Positions 1 through 10,431 of a stretch of 64,000 bases of DNA are shown one piece after another (position 1 is the first letter of the stretch; the number at the start of each line of letters is the position of its first letter). The notes beneath the pieces were generated by a model that was not told the origin of the DNA, ran no database searches, and worked only from the letters and a program-made list of their open reading frames with translations. A program made the translations under genes and the position numbers. Source of the stretch: Ancylobacter crimeensis (GTDB taxonomy: Bacteria; Pseudomonadota; Alphaproteobacteria; Rhizobiales; Xanthobacteraceae); assembly GCF_023016805.1 (NCBI RefSeq), contig NZ_JALKCH010000001.1, positions 310,001 to 374,000 on the forward strand, in the 5' to 3' direction.

Positions 1-569
1 ACGAGAATAGGCGCCGTATCCTCGCGCTCTGTCGCCAAGCCTAATGCCCCCACCTTGCCGGCAGCGCGAGCGTCGACAAGAAATTTCACCAACGGATCGG
101 TGACGACTTCTCGATGAGCCATGTGCAGGAGGTAACAGTCGATCCGCTCGACCCCGAGTTCGCGCAGGCTCTGTTCGAGACTCTGCGCAACGAAGCCCAC
201 CGAGAAATCGACAGGTGATCGTCCCTTCGGGCCGGACGGGGATGCGGCCGCCTTCTTGCGCCGAACGAGTCCGCGCACCGGTCCGAGCAGCGAGCGCGCC
301 AAAAGCTTGCTCCGGCTCACATTGCCGCGGCGTATGCCCACCTTGGTGGCAATGGTCACCTTGCCCGACAAGCCTTTCAGCGCTTCGCCCAATACGCGTT
401 CGGCGGTCCCCAGACCGTACATCGGCGCCACGTCGAAATGCCTGGCTCCCGCGTCATAAGCGGCGGCGATGAGACGATGCTCCTTCTTCGTGAGGCTGCC
501 TGCCGTCAAATAAGCGCAGCCGATCCCGATAGGCGTGGTGTCGATCGCGGAGTTAGGCAACCTTGGCAT
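1..569 (-). CDS. aldo/keto reductase, C-terminal part outside the window
   Basis: The minus-strand reading frame is open from an ATG at 569 to the window edge, giving 189 residues of a TIM-barrel NAD(P)H-dependent aldo/keto reductase. The four catalytic positions of the family are visible: Asp46 and Tyr51 in FDVAPMYG, Lys76 in TIATKVG and His149 in YLLHMA. It starts 17 bases inside the end of the upstream GMC oxidoreductase gene, so the two are co-transcribed and probably translationally coupled. A short insertion rich in Arg, Lys and Ala (about residues 98-118) is unusual for the family. The substrate cannot be told from sequence. The start has a GGAG-like ribosome site about 10 bases upstream. 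Confidence 0.85.
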   Translation of the reverse strand, partial: MPRLPNSAIDTTPIGIGCAYLTAGSLTKKEHRLIAAAYDAGARHFDVAPMYGLGTAERVLGEALKGLSGKVTIATKVGIRRGNVSRSKLLARSLLGPVRGLVRRKKAAASPSGPKGRSPVDFSVGFVAQSLEQSLRELGVERIDCYLLHMAHREVVTDPLVKFLVDARAAGKVGALGLATEREDTAPIL

Positions 570-2151
570 AGAGCTCTTTTCTCCGCGAGATGAGATGTGA
601 CGCGAGGCGCAGCCCGAGCGCGATCGCCGTGAAGGTTGGATTGGCGAAGCCGCTGGTGGGGTAGACTGCAGCACCGGCGACATACAGATTGCGCGTACCG
701 AATACAGCGCAGTCGGCATCAACCACGCCCTCCTGCGCAGAGGTCGCCATGCGCGCCCCGCCCATCTGATGGTTCGCGTCGTCAGCCTGGGCGAAGAAGT
801 CAGGATCCCGCTTGACCAGCCCTTCCGCAAGATCGACGCGAGCCAGGCGATGGCTCTCGAGATAGTATTTGATGTACTCGGCGAAGCGGGCCATGGTTTC
901 AAAGTCGCGGGGATCAAGTTTCCAGTCAACATCGACAATCGGCATGCCGAACGGGTCCCGCTCTTCGCGCAGTCGGACCCGACTTTCGGTGACCGGCGTC
1001 TGCTCCGAGGTCAGCCGCAACTGGATGCCGGCATCGGAAAGATTCATCATGCGTCGGTATCGGATGTAGCGGATCGCCATGGGCACGACGAATTTCAACG
1101 TGCCGAGCATGGCAAGTGGATCCGATAGAGCCGAGCGCTTGACCCGTCCCTTCAGCAGGCCCCTGACGAGGATCTTCAGATTGGCGATGTTGTCGGCGAT
1201 CGAACTTCGATAGACGAAATGAGACGAGATTTCGAGCAACTGTTCACGCGCCTGCACCTCATCAGCCAGCCGAAGCTTGGGATTGTATTTGAGGCCTTCG
1301 ATGAAGGCATTGTCGAACAAATCGGAGAAGCGTTTGTTGTCGATCGGCACCACGCCTCCAGCATAGCAGTCGATATGGTCCATGAAGGCGCGGCCCAGCC
1401 ACTGATTCGTAGCCCACGGCGTCTGTCGATCCAGGTGATCGGGCAACTGAAGCAGCCGCGAAATCTCGATCGTGCCGTTGGCCAGTACGACGCTTTCGCC
1501 TCGGACATGTATCGGGGCGGAATCCGTGAAGCGGATCTGCACACCTTCGACCGCTCCGTTGTCGCCGACAATGATCGCGCCGACTTGCGCGTTCAGCACC
1601 ACGGTGAGATTGGGATTCTCTGCGATATCCTTGGCAAAATGGATGGCGAGATTGCTCTCGGGCGCCCATCGGGTCACGATCGGCTGGATGGTGTCAGTCT
1701 TCGGGGGCGCCTGCAGGCGGAGCCGCTTCCACACTTCCGTGTCGTCGCGGATCACATGGCCGAGGCCAAGGATGTTGAAGCCGGCATCCACGAAAGGAGC
1801 GATATCGTTGCTGTTGATCGGCCAGAGGGCGTCGCTGACCCAGTTTCGCTGCGCGAATACCATCGGCGCGAAGGGGACCAGTTGGCCTCCCCAAAAATTG
1901 GTCGTGCCCCCCAGGCAGCGGAAGCGGCCGACGTGAAGCCCTTCCAGGTTCTTTCCCGAAAGTGTCGCCTGCTCGAACCATTTTTGTGAGTTCTGCTCCG
2001 GCTTGGCAGGGCCGGCCTCAAGCAACGCCACACGCCGCCCGCGCCGGGCAAGGTCAACCGCCATCGTTAATCCGACGGCGCCGGCTCCGACGACCACGAC
2101 ATCGAAGGGTGTCGTAGTCGAACTCGAGAGCTCGTGAGCCTCAATGAGCAT
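553..2151 (-). CDS. GMC-family FAD-dependent oxidoreductase
   Basis: A 532-residue flavoprotein of the glucose-methanol-choline oxidoreductase family. It opens with a Rossmann dinucleotide motif, GAGAVG at about residues 22-27, and ends with the GMC C-terminal domain: NHQMGGARM carries the conserved His region, followed by a GFANPTFT segment. Such enzymes oxidise alcohols or sugars with FAD. I chose ATG 2151 over the in-frame TTG at 2166 because AAGGA lies six bases upstream of the ATG. No signal peptide is evident. The overlapping downstream aldo/keto reductase suggests the two act in sequence, for example oxidising and then reducing a sugar or polyol, but the substrate is unknown. Confidence 0.88.
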   Translation of the reverse strand: MLIEAHELSSSTTTPFDVVVVGAGAVGLTMAVDLARRGRRVALLEAGPAKPEQNSQKWFEQATLSGKNLEGLHVGRFRCLGGTTNFWGGQLVPFAPMVFAQRNWVSDALWPINSNDIAPFVDAGFNILGLGHVIRDDTEVWKRLRLQAPPKTDTIQPIVTRWAPESNLAIHFAKDIAENPNLTVVLNAQVGAIIVGDNGAVEGVQIRFTDSAPIHVRGESVVLANGTIEISRLLQLPDHLDRQTPWATNQWLGRAFMDHIDCYAGGVVPIDNKRFSDLFDNAFIEGLKYNPKLRLADEVQAREQLLEISSHFVYRSSIADNIANLKILVRGLLKGRVKRSALSDPLAMLGTLKFVVPMAIRYIRYRRMMNLSDAGIQLRLTSEQTPVTESRVRLREERDPFGMPIVDVDWKLDPRDFETMARFAEYIKYYLESHRLARVDLAEGLVKRDPDFFAQADDANHQMGGARMATSAQEGVVDADCAVFGTRNLYVAGAAVYPTSGFANPTFTAIALGLRLASHLISRRKELYAKVA

Positions 2152-2282
2152 ATATATTCCTTTCAAATGGTCAAAATGCCAGAAGCTACTTGCTCAATAT
2201 GAAGAGCCGGATGATAGGCGATATCGGCATGCCCCGCAACGAACCCTGGTGGCTTATTTGATGAAACGTTCATCTCGCATCC

Positions 2283-2549
2283 TCAATCTTCATAGGTGAT
2301 GCGCCGGAGATCCTTGCGGAATTGCACCCGTCGGTCGATCTGGGCGAAGGTATCCTCGCTCACCCGTCTAGGCTTCAGCAGCTCGTTGTTGCCACAGAAA
2401 ACGAAGACGACCTGACCGTCACCCCGTTCGAAAACGCTCAATTTGAGAAGCACTCGGAGAATGTCCAGCTTCAGTATTTGCGCCTCATCGAAGATGAGCA
2501 TGTTCTGAAAATAGTCGTAACGTAAAGCCGCCGTTCGATCGCGTATGTT
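2283..2549 (-). pseudogene. remnant of a transposon ATP-binding protein (TniB/TnsC-like)
   Basis: The frame contains LIFDEAQ, a Walker B motif, followed about 30 residues later by VFVFCGNNELL, which resembles the sensor-1 strand of AAA+ ATPases serving Mu/Tn7/Tn5053-type transposases. Recognisable sequence extends upstream of the first ATG (2501) to about 2549, where it runs into a stop; the Walker A part is missing. It lies downstream of a broken transposase in the same orientation, matching the tniA-tniB order. The family call is by motif and context only. Confidence 0.5.
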
Positions 2550-2631
2550 CTTTCCTAATCGAAAATATATTCATCCTGCTGATGCAACATGGTACGTATC
2601 TCGGCCCGCTAGGTCGATATCTGGGCGTCCT

Positions 2632-3106
2632 TCAGGCTGATATAGACGGCGTGCATATTCGACTGCGCATATCGGCGTTGCGCACGCCCTTGCGGTTGTC
2701 GAGCAGGACGAGGTCCATGCGGATGCGCTTCGTCGCCATGTCGAGCCACGCAATGGCCTTTGGCCACGCTTCCGAGCCGTCCTCACGCCGTATGACGATT
2801 TCGATATGGTGCACGCGCTCACCACGATCTGCATGGGCTCAGCCCGTCGAGCGTGCGGGCGATGCGCGGCCGCTCGGTGTCCTCATGAGCCTTGCGGTCC
2901 TTCCGGGAGACGGCGACCTTGCGGAAGACCTTCTCCGCTTCGATGAAGGCGCGAGGCACCCGGAAGGCGGCGTCCGGCAAGCTGTCCAGCGCTACCGCGC
3001 GTTGGGGCGGCAGCTTGCGGAGACGGGCATAGTTTGTAGGGTTCCGCGGCCGCATCTCGTCTGATCCATGGCCAAGATCCACCTGAAGGCGGACTTCGAC
3101 GGCCAT
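2632..3106 (-). pseudogene. broken Mu/TniA-like transposase
   Basis: Two minus-strand segments in different frames (3106-2819 and about 2840-2632) read as one interrupted protein. The first holds basic, helical sequence typical of the linker before a catalytic core. The second contains IRREDGSEAWPKAIAWLDMAT, which resembles the first strand and DDE-type Asp of Mu-like integrase cores. A frameshift and stop near 2815-2835 separate them, and the rest of the core is lost. This is consistent with decay of an old element. Confidence is limited because no alignment could be run. Confidence 0.42.
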
Positions 3107-3475
3107 CCGATCGCTTTCGATTTCACCGGCGGCGAGACGGGCGACGCACCGCGCTTCACCATCTTGCTCGACCTCGGCCCAGACGCCGATCCGAGGGCAG
3201 CCGTTGCCGACACGGGCTATGCCGGGAGGGCCAACTGGAAAGCGGCGCGGTCACGCGGCATCATTCCCGTCATTCCCCGAAAAACCAACGAGAAGGGCAA
3301 GCCCGGCTTCTTCGCGGAGACTATCTACCAGAGCCGCGCACACATAGGGCAGGCCGTCGGAAAGCCAAAGCGCTTCAAACGTGTCGCTCCATGCTGCGAG
3401 AAGACGAAGCGGAACTTCGCATCTATTGTCGCTCTCGCCGCCGGCTACATCTTGGTTAGATCCGTCCAGACCGCC
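3068..3475 (+). pseudogene. IS5-family transposase, 3' fragment
   Basis: Starting at KIHLKADFDG and running through AFDFTGGETGDA, AVADTGYAG and KRFKRVAPCCEKT to NFASIVALAAG, the frame is the C-terminal half of an IS5-family DDE transposase; the Asp in ADTGYAG is a catalytic position. An in-frame stop just before the first ATG shows that the N-terminal half is gone. At the place where such proteins usually end (after SVQTA) a CAG codon replaces a stop, so the frame runs on towards recA. It overlaps the opposite-strand transposase debris by about 40 bases, so different elements have been inserted and eroded here. Confidence 0.72.
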
Positions 3476-3492
3476 CAGGGCGATGCGTGCAA

Positions 3493-3507
3493 GAACATAT
3501 TGCGAAC
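3493..3507 (+). promoter_or_regulatory. LexA (SOS) operator of recA
   Basis: GAAC-N7-GAAC is the alphaproteobacterial LexA box, seen here exactly about 70 bases before the recA start. A further GAAC at 3511-3514 follows in the same orientation. Repression by LexA and induction by DNA damage are established for recA in this class. The box starts fewer than 20 bases after the end of recognisable IS5 sequence. Confidence 0.8.
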
Positions 3508-3577
3508 ATCGAACGAAAAGGGTACAAAATCTCCATTGTTTTCCCCCGAACCCTTGCGCTGATTGCGGAGCCCGGCA

Positions 3578-4654
<1,077 letters not shown>

Positions 4655-4738
4655 TCGGAACGGGCGGAGCGAACGGGGAGGCGGATCCCCCGGTTGCGCC
4701 TTTCTGGACAAGCTAGGGGCCCCTCGGTAGAACCGGGA

Positions 4739-4758
4739 GCCCGCGCCCCTGCGCGGGC
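4739..4758 (+). terminator. hairpin in the recA-alaS gap, possible terminator
   Basis: A perfect 8-bp GC inverted repeat (GCCCGCGC / GCGCGGGC) with a 4-base loop sits 85 bases after recA and 46 bases before alaS. There is no U tract, so it may be a weak terminator, an RNA-processing stem or chance in GC-rich DNA. Confidence 0.35.
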
Positions 4759-4803
4759 CGACGGCATCAGTGCCGGTCGTCCAAGTCAAATCGCGGTCCG
4801 AGA

Positions 4804-7461
4804 ATGAGCGGCGTCAACGAGATCAGATCGACCTTCCTCGATTATTTTGCCCGGCACGGTCATCAGGTCGTGGACTCTTCTCCGCTGGTGCCGCGGAACG
4901 ACCCCACGCTGATGTTCACCAATGCCGGCATGGTGCAGTTCAAGAACGTCTTCACCGGCATCGAGAAGCGTCCCTATTCGCGTGCAGCAACGTCGCAGAA
5001 ATGCGTCCGGGCCGGCGGAAAGCACAATGATCTCGATAATGTCGGCTACACCGCGCGGCATCACACCCTCTTCGAGATGCTTGGCAACTTCTCCTTCGGC
5101 GACTATTTCAAGGAAGACGCGATCGCGTTCGCCTGGAACCTGATTACCCGCGAGTTCGAGCTTCCCGTCGATAGACTGTGCGTCACCGTCTACCATGAGG
5201 ATGACGAGGCCTTCGCTCTCTGGCGCAAGATCGCCGGGCTGCCGGAAGAGAAGATCATCCGCATCGCGACGTCGGACAATTTCTGGCAGATGGGCGATAC
5301 GGGGCCGTGCGGTCCGTGTTCCGAGATCTTCTACGACCACGGCTCGCACATTCCCGGCGGCCCGCCCGGCTCGCCGGACGCCGATGGCGACCGGTTCATC
5401 GAGATCTGGAACCTCGTCTTCATGCAGTTCGAGCAACTGCCGGGCGGCGAGCGCGTGGCACTGCCGCGCCCGTCGATCGACACCGGCATGGGGCTCGAGC
5501 GCATCTCGGCGGTGCTGCAGGGCGTTCACGACAATTACGACATCGACCTGATGCGGGCACTGACCGGAGCGGTCGCCGACCTCACCAATGTTGATGCAGA
5601 CGGCCCTCGCAAGGCCAGCCATCGCGTGATCGCCGACCATCTGCGCGCCTCGACCTTCCTGGTCGCGGACGGTGTGCTGCCCTCCAATGAGGGGCGCGGC
5701 TATGTCCTGCGCCGCATCATGCGCCGCGCCATGCGCCACGCGCAACTCCTCGGTGCCAAGGATCCGCTGATGTACCGCCTTGTGCCCGTGCTGGTGCGCG
5801 AGATGGGCCGGGCCTATCCCGAGATCGTGCGGGCCGAGTCGCTCGTCACCGAGACGCTGCGCCTGGAGGAAACCCGGTTCCGCAAGACGCTCGAGCGCGG
5901 ACTTTCGATTCTCGAGACCGAGAGCGAAGGGCTTGGCGCGGGTAGCAAGTTCTCCGGCGACACCGCCTTCAAACTCTACGATACCTATGGTTTCCCGCTC
6001 GACCTCACCGAGGATGCGCTGCGCGCCCGCGGCGTCGAGGTCGACCGGGTGGCCTTCGACGCCGCCATGGAACGCCAGCGCGCGGATGCCCGGGCCTCGT
6101 GGGCCGGTTCGGGCGAGGCGGCGACGGACACGGTGTGGTTCGGCCTGCGCGAGGATGTCGGCGCTACCGAATTCCTCGGCTATGGCACCGAGAGCGCGGA
6201 GGGGGCGGTCACCGCGCTGGTGGCGAATGGCGCCCGCGTCGATGAGATTCTGCCCGGCGGCCGGGGTCTTGTGGTGCTGAACCAGACGCCCTTCTACGGG
6301 GAATCCGGCGGCCAACTCGGCGACACGGGCCGAATGAGCGGTGAGGACGGGCTCAGCGTCCGGGTCATCGATACGCAGAAGAAGCTCGGCGATGTCTTCG
6401 TGCACGAAGTCGAAGTCGAAAAAGGTCGGCTTGCCATCGGCACGGCCGTCGTGCTGGAGGTCGATCACGCTCGCCGTGGCGCGATCCGCGCGAACCATTC
6501 GGCGACGCATCTGCTTCACGAGGCGCTGCGCCGGGTTCTCGGCGATCATGTCGCCCAGAAGGGGTCGATGGTCGCGCCCGATCGTCTGCGTTTCGATTTC
6601 AGCCATCCGAAACCGGTCGAGGATGCTGAGCTGCGTGCGGTCGAGGATCTCGCCAACCGCATGGTGCTGCGCAACGAGCCGGTCGAAACCCGTTTGATGG
6701 GGGTCGACGACGCGATCGAATCCGGCGCTCGGGCGCTGTTCGGCGAGAAATATGGCGATGAGGTCCGGGTGGTGTCGATGGGCACCGACCCCGGCAATGG
6801 GGCGCCCTATTCGGTGGAGCTGTGCGGCGGCACCCATGTTGCGCGCACCGGCGACATCGGGCTGGTGACGGTGCTGGCGGAAAGTGCCGTGGCGGCTGGT
6901 GTCCGCCGCCTTGAGGCGATGACTGGCGATGCCGCCCGCCATCATCTCAACACGGCCAGCCGTTCGCTGGACGCGGCGGCAGCCGCGCTGCGGGTGCCGG
7001 TCGGCGAGGTCGAGACGCGGGTCGCGCAACTCGTCGAGGAACGGCGCCGGCTGGAGAAGGAGTTGTCCGATGCGAAGCGGCAGCTCGCGCTCGGCGGCGG
7101 GGCCGGCTCCAATGCCGGCCCGGAGATCCTTGTGGTCAACGACGTCAATTATCTGCCGATCGCGGTCAGCGGCATCGACGCCAAGGACCTCAAGCCGATC
7201 GCAGACGAGGCCAAGAAGCGCATCGGTTCGGGAGTGGTCGCGGTTGCCAATACCGCAGCCGATGGCAAGGGCGCGATCGTCGTGGGCGTGACGGAAGACC
7301 TGACCGGGCGCTATGACGCCGTTGCGCTGGTGCGGCGCGGCGCAGAAGCGCTGGGTGGCAAGGGCGGCGGCGGTCGTCCGGACATGGCACAGGCTGGTGG
7401 TCCCGATGGAGCGCGGGCAGCGGATGCCCTTGTCGCGATCCAGCAGGCGCTGGCCAGCTGA
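4804..7461 (+). CDS. alaS: alanyl-tRNA synthetase
   Basis: An 885-residue class II synthetase that charges tRNA-Ala in the cytoplasm. The aminoacylation core is at the N-terminus ([13 protein letters not shown] onward, with the class II motif around [10 protein letters not shown]). The editing domain zinc site is intact: H565xxxH569 in ANHSATH and C674xxxH678 in LCGGTH. The C-terminal oligomerisation/C-Ala domain follows a coiled coil near residues 735-760. Length matches the family. In many bacteria alaS follows recA, as here. Confidence 0.97.
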   Translation: MSGVNEIRSTFLDYFARHGHQVVDSSPLVPRNDPTLMFTNAGMVQFKNVFTGIEKRPYSRAATSQKCVRAGGKHNDLDNVGYTARHHTLFEMLGNFSFGDYFKEDAIAFAWNLITREFELPVDRLCVTVYHEDDEAFALWRKIAGLPEEKIIRIATSDNFWQMGDTGPCGPCSEIFYDHGSHIPGGPPGSPDADGDRFIEIWNLVFMQFEQLPGGERVALPRPSIDTGMGLERISAVLQGVHDNYDIDLMRALTGAVADLTNVDADGPRKASHRVIADHLRASTFLVADGVLPSNEGRGYVLRRIMRRAMRHAQLLGAKDPLMYRLVPVLVREMGRAYPEIVRAESLVTETLRLEETRFRKTLERGLSILETESEGLGAGSKFSGDTAFKLYDTYGFPLDLTEDALRARGVEVDRVAFDAAMERQRADARASWAGSGEAATDTVWFGLREDVGATEFLGYGTESAEGAVTALVANGARVDEILPGGRGLVVLNQTPFYGESGGQLGDTGRMSGEDGLSVRVIDTQKKLGDVFVHEVEVEKGRLAIGTAVVLEVDHARRGAIRANHSATHLLHEALRRVLGDHVAQKGSMVAPDRLRFDFSHPKPVEDAELRAVEDLANRMVLRNEPVETRLMGVDDAIESGARALFGEKYGDEVRVVSMGTDPGNGAPYSVELCGGTHVARTGDIGLVTVLAESAVAAGVRRLEAMTGDAARHHLNTASRSLDAAAAALRVPVGEVETRVAQLVEERRRLEKELSDAKRQLALGGGAGSNAGPEILVVNDVNYLPIAVSGIDAKDLKPIADEAKKRIGSGVVAVANTAADGKGAIVVGVTEDLTGRYDAVALVRRGAEALGGKGGGGRPDMAQAGGPDGARAADALVAIQQALAS

Positions 7462-7473
7462 CGAATGCCGGAT

Positions 7474-7510
7474 GCCCCGCTTGGCGGCCGCGCCGCCGGC
7501 GTCGCGGGGC
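7474..7510 (+). terminator. possible terminator hairpin after alaS
   Basis: Starting 12 bases after the alaS stop, GCCCCGC pairs with GCGGGGC around an inner GGCGGC/GCCGCC stem. The nested stem is very GC-rich but is not followed by a U run, so intrinsic termination is uncertain. Confidence 0.35.
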
Positions 7511-8255
7511 GCAGGCCGGGATGAGGGCCGGTTGTCTGTGGACGGCCGCGCGAACGCCATGGGTGACGTCGGCTGACCGGCGCGGAGAAGACATTGCATG
7601 ATCGTGGAAGCCGGGCCTTCGCGGTGCGGAGACGCGAAGGCGCAGAGAGGTGCGCGCTTCGGTCACTGTTGAGGCGTTGCCCGAAGTGGCGTGGTTCTTT
7701 TCTGACTTGGCGTCGTGGTGCCCTGAGTTGGCGCGCCGGCTGCTTGCCGGAGGGGTGCGGGGGCATGGTGTTCGGTGGTCGTGGGATCCGCATTGCGCGG
7801 GGGCATTCCCGGCAGCGGCACCTATGTGCTCCTGCTGGCGAACGCGCCTGGCGCGACGTTTCGCCCGAAACGGCGAGGCGGTTCGAGGCGGCCGGGGATG
7901 GTCGATGCCGTCCTGTTCGACGCTCCCCGGACCGGAAGGGAGGGCGGGGATTCGAGGGATAGGCAGGCAGGAGGGCGACGATGGGGTGCCCATCCGTGGC
8001 GATGGCGCGATGGGGCGGGCGTAAACGTTCGCATCGCAGGCCGTGGCGAGCCGTCGAGGGATGCCGCATTTCGTTTCGTGCTGGATGAACCCCGTTCGAG
8101 CCCGTTCCCGAGCCCATGGCGCTCTGTATGAACCTTCATGAAGCGGTCGTGCACCGCTGGGCCTGCGCGCGGTTCCGCGCTAATGCTCGGTGGTGCAAGG
8201 CGCATCATGCGTCGTCCGCTCCATCATCTTCCTTCGAACAGACGGATGGCCGGTC
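7511..8255 (+). other. long intergenic stretch between alaS and pcm, no gene recognised
   Basis: About 745 bases in which every open frame reads as low-complexity Arg/Pro/Ala-rich sequence typical of GC-rich noncoding DNA. No domain, membrane segment, signal peptide or convincing ribosome site was seen on either strand. It presumably holds the pcm promoter. The surE gene commonly found before pcm is absent. Confidence 0.6.
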
Positions 8256-8912
8256 GTGGCTTCTTCCAAGACAGAGGCGGATGTCCGCCGTGCCGCGCTG
8301 CTCCTCTCGGTGCGCCGTCGCGGCATCCGCGATCCGCATCTGATGCGCGTCTTCGAGCAGGTGCCGCGGGACCTGTTCGTGGACGAGGACTTTCTCGACA
8401 TCGCCTTCGCGGATCAGGCCCTACCCATTGCATGCGGGCAGACCATCAGCCAGCCCGCGGTTGTCGCCCTCATGACGCAAATGCTCGATCTGGCGTCCCA
8501 TCACAGCGTGCTGGAAGTGGGGACCGGCAGCGGCTATCACGCGGCAATCCTCGGGCATCTGGCAGGCCGGGTCGTGTCGGTGGAGCGGTTTCGCGCGTTG
8601 GCCCGCACGGCGGCGGACCGGCTGAAGTCACTTGGGCTGGAAAATGTCGAGGTGCGGGTCGCGGATGGCCGCCTCGGTTATCCGCCGCGTGCGCCGTTCG
8701 ACCGCATCATCGTCACCGCCGCGGCGCCCGAGGTGCCGCCGGCGCTGTTCGAGCAATTGCTGCCCGGCGGGGTGCTGGTGGCGCCCGTCGGCCCGCAGGA
8801 GGGCCCGCAGATGCTGATGCGCTACGAGCGGATGCCGGAGGGGATGAAGGCGCGCGAAGTGCTGCCCGTCCGCTTCGTTCCGCTGCTGTCCGGCATCGCC
8901 ACAGTGCTGTGA
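8256..8912 (+). CDS. pcm: protein-L-isoaspartate O-methyltransferase
   Basis: A 218-residue SAM-dependent methyltransferase that repairs L-isoaspartyl residues in aged proteins. It has the SAM motif VLEVGTGSGYHAA, the acidic strand VVSVERF, the PCMT-specific TISQP segment and FDRIIVTAAA. I chose GTG 8256 because it gives the usual family length; an in-frame GTG at 8190 would add 22 residues unlike the family, so the start is uncertain. It precedes an NlpD-like gene, as in the common surE-pcm-nlpD arrangement. Confidence 0.88.
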   Translation: MASSKTEADVRRAALLLSVRRRGIRDPHLMRVFEQVPRDLFVDEDFLDIAFADQALPIACGQTISQPAVVALMTQMLDLASHHSVLEVGTGSGYHAAILGHLAGRVVSVERFRALARTAADRLKSLGLENVEVRVADGRLGYPPRAPFDRIIVTAAAPEVPPALFEQLLPGGVLVAPVGPQEGPQMLMRYERMPEGMKAREVLPVRFVPLLSGIATVL

Positions 8913-8939
8913 CATTTTAAGCACGTGGAAGGCGGAACG

Positions 8940-8948
8940 TTATCCACA
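8940..8948 (+). promoter_or_regulatory. single consensus DnaA box
   Basis: TTATCCACA matches the bacterial DnaA-box consensus exactly, in the gap between pcm and the NlpD-like gene. It is alone, so it is not an origin. It could be a DnaA-titrating or regulatory site, or chance. Confidence 0.3.
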
Positions 8949-9020
8949 CATCCGACTGCTTAATCCGACGTTTACCTATACGGCCCCTTAATTCGCATGT
9001 GTTTAAGCGTGGTGGGTGCG

Positions 9021-10325
9021 ATGGGTTGCTATTCGAAGAGCTCGGATTGGGGTCATCTTTCTCGGCTGACGGTCATCGCACTCATTGCGGGTTCCGCAGC
9101 CGCATGCAGCGCGGATTCGGGCCGGTTCACGGATCCGAATACCAATCCCTTCGCCGGCAATAGCCCCGGTCCGGCCTATACCGGCTCGGTCGCAGCCGCC
9201 GCGCCGAGTTCGGCTGTCCAGCGCGCGCCTCTGGCAGGTCCGCAGGGCGGCTATCCGGCCCCGTCCTATCCGTCCGGCTACCAGACATCGGCGGCGCCTG
9301 CCCCTGCGCCGGCGCCCTACCAGACCGCTTCCCTCGGTCCCACCCCCGCGCCCTACGCACCCGCCAGCGCCTACCCGGCTCCCGCTGCTCCCTCCTATCC
9401 GGCAACCGCTTCCTATCCCGCGGCCGTCCAGCCGCGCCCGGCGCCGCAGCCCAGCCTTGCCGCTCGCCCGCAGGCGGTCGCCCCGGCCGCCGTCGCTGCG
9501 GCACCCGCGCCCGTGCGGCAGGCGGTGTCTTCCGCCGCCGGTCCGAGCCATACGGTGGCGCCCGGCGAGACGCTATCCTCGGTAGCGCGGATGTATGGCG
9601 TGTCGCGTGCACAGGTCGCCGCGGCCAACGGCTTGCAGCCGGAATCCTCGCTTATCATCGGCCAGCGCATCGTAATCCCGGGCGCGGGCGGAGCCAATGT
9701 CGCCGCGCGCACACCGGTAGCAGCCGCGCCCCATCCCGCCCAGCTCGCCGCGCTGCCCCCCGCTGCCCCGGCCCCGATGAAGCCGGCGCCGGTTGCCAAG
9801 ACGGCCCCGGTCGTCGCGGCGGCGCCCGTGCCTGCCGCCCAGCCCGCTCCGGCGAAGGTCGCCGCCGCGCAGCCTACCAAGGTCGAGACCATCGCCGCCG
9901 TGCAGCCGGCCGCTCCGGTCGACGATGTGCGCGATCCCAATGACGGCCTGCAGTTCCGCTGGCCGGTGCGTGGTCGCGTGATCTCGGGCTTCGGGCCCAA
10001 GCCGGGCGGTCAGCAGAACGAGGGCATCAACGTCTCGGTGCCGGAAGGCACCTCGGTCAAGGCGGCCGAGGACGGTGTGGTGGCCTATGCCGGCAACGAG
10101 CTGAAGGGTTACGGCAACCTCGTGCTCATCAAGCACGCGAACGGCTATGTCACGGCTTACGCCCACAACAGCGAAATCGACGTGAAGAAGGGTCAGACCG
10201 TGAAGCGCGGTCAAGTCATCGCGAAGGCCGGCCAGACCGGCTCGGTGACGACGCCTCAGGTTCATTTCGAGATCCGCAAGGGTTCGCAGCCGGTCGATCC
10301 TTCGCAGCACCTTGCCGGTCTGTGA
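9021..10325 (+). CDS. LysM and M23-family (NlpD/EnvC-like) cell-envelope lipoprotein
   Basis: A 434-residue exported protein. A hydrophobic stretch ends at Cys29 (GSAAAC), a weak lipobox. A long Pro/Ala/Tyr-rich disordered region follows, then a LysM domain near residues 177-222 (HTVAPGETLSSVARMYGVS), a second Pro/Ala linker, and an M23/LytM domain from about 331. In the LytM domain the first zinc-ligand motif HxxxD is replaced by NEGIN, while VHFEIR is kept, so it is probably catalytically inactive and activates amidases as NlpD/EnvC do. ATG 9021 was preferred to ATG 8997 because GGTGGG precedes it. Its place after pcm supports an NlpD-like role in cell separation. Confidence 0.85.
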   Translation: MGCYSKSSDWGHLSRLTVIALIAGSAAACSADSGRFTDPNTNPFAGNSPGPAYTGSVAAAAPSSAVQRAPLAGPQGGYPAPSYPSGYQTSAAPAPAPAPYQTASLGPTPAPYAPASAYPAPAAPSYPATASYPAAVQPRPAPQPSLAARPQAVAPAAVAAAPAPVRQAVSSAAGPSHTVAPGETLSSVARMYGVSRAQVAAANGLQPESSLIIGQRIVIPGAGGANVAARTPVAAAPHPAQLAALPPAAPAPMKPAPVAKTAPVVAAAPVPAAQPAPAKVAAAQPTKVETIAAVQPAAPVDDVRDPNDGLQFRWPVRGRVISGFGPKPGGQQNEGINVSVPEGTSVKAAEDGVVAYAGNELKGYGNLVLIKHANGYVTAYAHNSEIDVKKGQTVKRGQVIAKAGQTGSVTTPQVHFEIRKGSQPVDPSQHLAGL

Positions 10326-10354
10326 CCCTCAACCCCTGAGGGACGGTCAAAGAG

Positions 10355-10385
10355 AAACGGGCAGGCCGCCGGCCTGCCCGTTTTC
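10355..10385. terminator. bidirectional intrinsic terminator between convergent genes
   Basis: AAACGGGCAGGCC pairs with GGCCTGCCCGTTT around a 3-base loop, followed by TTTCGTTTT on the plus strand and by T-rich sequence on the minus strand. It lies between the convergent NlpD-like and DUF815 genes and can serve both. Confidence 0.85.
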
Positions 10386-10431
10386 GTTTTCCCGTTTCCG
10401 TTGGCACGCGCAGACTGTTGGCCCGCGCAGA

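Noticed and set aside
4786-7599. Very long open frame on the strand opposite alaS
   Set aside because: It mirrors alaS exactly, and its His/Arg/Asp-rich translation is the usual antisense shadow of a GC-rich gene.
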